Position numbers and translations under genes: made by a program | The notes under the pieces: model-generated | The model's input: only the letters and a program-made list of their open reading frames with translations | Told to the model about the DNA's origin: nothing | Databases searched by the model: none | DNA from: Paenibacillus plantarum | GTDB lineage: Bacteria > Bacillota > Bacilli > Paenibacillales > NBRC-103111 | DNA: 64,000 nt | Direction of reading: 5' to 3' | Assembly (NCBI RefSeq): GCF_013141695.1 | Contig: NZ_WHNY01000057.1 | Coordinates: forward strand, 109,603 to 173,602 | In this document: one piece after another, positions 62,549 through 64,000 of the stretch | Layout: each line of letters begins with the position of its first letter | How positions within the stretch are numbered: position 1 is the first letter of the stretch

Positions 62549-63445
62549 ATGAACGAAAAATTGAACACTTTTATTCAGGTCGTACAGTCCGGTAGCTTCT
62601 CAAAGGCAGCTGAGAAATTATTTATTTCTCCAACCGCTGTGATGAAGCAAATGAATTTATTGGAAAAACATGTAGGTATGCCTCTTTTGATCCGCACTAA
62701 CCATGGAATTGAACTCACCAAAGCTGGAAAATCCTTTAGCAAGGATGCGGCATTTATGGTGCAGTATTTCCAAGAAACTCTGCTACGCATGCGTCAATCC
62801 GCACAGGCAAATCAGCTTGTAATTCGCGTGGGAACCTCTATGCTTAATCCCTGCAAGGTTCTGTTGGATATGTGGAATGAAGTCAGCGACCAATTCCCGC
62901 AGTTCAAAATCAATATCGTGCATTTTGAGGATGATTCACATACACTCCCAACCACTTATCGTACTATTGGCAAACACTATGATTTCATTGTAGGGCCAAC
63001 CCTTACAGAGAACTGGAAGGAATATTTCCGAGTTCTTGAGTTGGGAAGTTATCGCTTTTGCTTTGCTTTATCTCGCAACCATCGGCTGGCTTCTAAAATA
63101 ACATTGTCTGTCAAAGATTTGTATGGAGAGCAATTGGCTGTAGTAAACGGTGGAGGAAGTGCTGTAATTGATGAAATTCGTGATTTTTTGATAAGGAACC
63201 ACCCTAAAATCCGAATTAAAGATATTCCACGCCTTTATGATATTGATGTATTCAATCGATGTGAGGAAAGTGGTGTTGTCTTACTTACATTGGATGTATG
63301 GGCAGATATTCATCCGTCCTTAGTGACAATTCCTAGCGACTTGGACTTCACAATACCCTATGGTTTGTTATATCCCTTACATCCTTCCGAGGAAGTCAAT
63401 CAGTTTCTAGAAATCATTAAGGAAATGCAATCTCAGCATAGTTAA
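62549..63445 (+). CDS. LysR-family transcriptional regulator
   Basis: 298 residues, AGGAGG site. Winged helix SGSFSKAAEKLFISPTAVMKQMNLLEKHVG followed by a LysR substrate-binding domain. Divergent from the SDR gene with 215 bp between them. Effector unknown. Confidence 0.87.
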   Translation: MNEKLNTFIQVVQSGSFSKAAEKLFISPTAVMKQMNLLEKHVGMPLLIRTNHGIELTKAGKSFSKDAAFMVQYFQETLLRMRQSAQANQLVIRVGTSMLNPCKVLLDMWNEVSDQFPQFKINIVHFEDDSHTLPTTYRTIGKHYDFIVGPTLTENWKEYFRVLELGSYRFCFALSRNHRLASKITLSVKDLYGEQLAVVNGGGSAVIDEIRDFLIRNHPKIRIKDIPRLYDIDVFNRCEESGVVLLTLDVWADIHPSLVTIPSDLDFTIPYGLLYPLHPSEEVNQFLEIIKEMQSQHS

Positions 63446-64000
63446 CCGGTACATAATTGTGCCGGTTAATGTTCACGTAGCTTGCCTGCTTAAAAGCTGC
63501 ATTTCTTATCCATTTAATGCGATATGAATGGCCGAATGTCATCTTCGTATTAGAAAATTGAAGTCGTAGTCTCTTTCAGTTCGTCCAACCCAATAGGTTC
63601 ATTATTTAATCCTTCAAAAGGGGAAGGTTAAGAGAGAATACGATCGTCTATTTCATGATTTGTCGTTGTCCAGTGAAAATAAAGTTTTAGACTGCCGCTG
63701 TCCTTAGTGAACTAAAGTTCACCGAGGGAGCGTAACAGGTTGCCATGCATCCGACAGCCTGTTTTATAAAAGTGTCAGGTTATCCGAACAATTTATTATT
63801 CCATCTTCTTTAACTTGATTGCTTAGAATACTACACCTGCCACCAGTATGACGAAGGTACCAAATATCACATATAGACCCCATTTACCAGCTATCATGAT
63901 TCACCCCGCCCCCAAGTTTAATAACTCAATTATTTATCCCATTCTTCCCATTAGCATAGTTATATAAAACTACGTGATGGGTATTGTACTAGTCTGCCCA
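63446..64000. other. Right-end region without a clear gene
   Basis: Contains AACCGGTAC/GTGCCGGTT (63443-63470), likely an end-of-transcript hairpin for lysR; the perfect palindrome GTGAACTAAAGTTCAC (63707-63722); AACAGG...CCTGTT hairpin (63736-63765) with TTAT; and the 24-codon reading frame listed separately. No larger gene. Confidence 0.6.
63823..63897 (-). CDS. Possible 24-residue membrane micropeptide
   Basis: ATG 63897 after GGGGCGGGGTGA; a short basic-aromatic start (MIAGKWGLYVIFG) then a hydrophobic run (TFVILVAGVVF) to TAA. One membrane helix. The ribosome site is good; no family recognised. Could be chance. Confidence 0.35.
   Translation of the reverse strand: MIAGKWGLYVIFGTFVILVAGVVF

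Overview
The window reads as a chromosomal segment of a spore-forming Bacillales bacterium, most likely Paenibacillus or a close relative. The evidence is the gene set and its order: DnaB/DnaI primosome loaders, Sda and Spo0E-like phosphorelay inhibitors, a GerA-type germination operon, coproheme-pathway HemQ, an SLH-anchored surface protein, sdhCAB, and a yum/yut-like block (ferredoxin-NADP reductase, NDH-2, HesB, YuzB, NifU-type scaffold). Strong GGAGG-type ribosome sites and several TTG/GTG starts fit this. No rRNA, tRNA or CRISPR array was seen.

Left end (1-8 kb) is a nitrogen-scavenging island. A PucR-type regulator (cut by the window edge) diverges from a five-gene catabolic operon: isochorismatase-type cysteine hydrolase, cupin, Rieske oxygenase, creatininase-family hydrolase and PhyH-type Fe(II)/2-oxoglutarate oxygenase. 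It converges on an SsuABC/TauABC-like ABC importer whose 5' leader carries a ykkC/guanidine-I riboswitch with a mutually exclusive terminator. Three exact matches to the GlnR/TnrA box TGTNA-N7-TNACA lie in the three promoter regions. A nitrogen-regulated route for guanidine or guanidino compounds is inferred; none of the known guanidine-degrading enzymes is present in the window. This is the most interesting region.

8-15.6 kb is a sialic acid operon on the minus strand (nanA, binding protein, two permeases, nanE, nanK, rpiR, yhcH/nanQ) with a pair of operator-like repeats 30 bp apart in its promoter. 15.8-19 kb is sdhCAB with a divergent LysR gene. 20-23 kb has an orphan OmpR-type response regulator and a Ktr potassium channel pair. 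23-31 kb holds a CPBP protease, uvrC, trxA, a MerR regulator, a YqzM-like micro-membrane protein, dnaI and dnaB. 31-37 kb holds an alpha/beta hydrolase, hemQ, NDH-2 (with a Rex site), ferredoxin-NADP reductase (with a Fur-like site), a zinc-ribbon protein whose ribosome site is buried in a hairpin, and sda preceded by a DnaA-box cluster.

37-50 kb holds a cell-wall glucosaminidase, a MerR-methyltransferase fusion and a second methyltransferase sharing one operator type, HesB, a Spo0E-like protein, futalosine-pathway mqnE and a UbiD-type menaquinone decarboxylase, an NDH-2-like protein, YuzB, a NifU-type scaffold, an SDR, a HEPN protein, an EamA exporter and ctaA. 50-56.4 kb holds a thioredoxin-like protein, a 1300-residue FG-GAP/Calx-beta/SLH surface protein and a sugar-binding lipoprotein. 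56.5-61.4 kb is a GerA-type germination operon bounded by decayed genes (a P-type ATPase fragment and two transposase fragments). The right end has an SDR/LysR divergent pair and about 0.5 kb of mostly empty sequence.

Three unrelated intergenic palindromic repeat families (4.7 and 28.3 kb; 40.2 kb; 50.0 kb) share one architecture: hairpin-forming units about 50 bp apart, arranged head-to-head. They are not explained by any gene.
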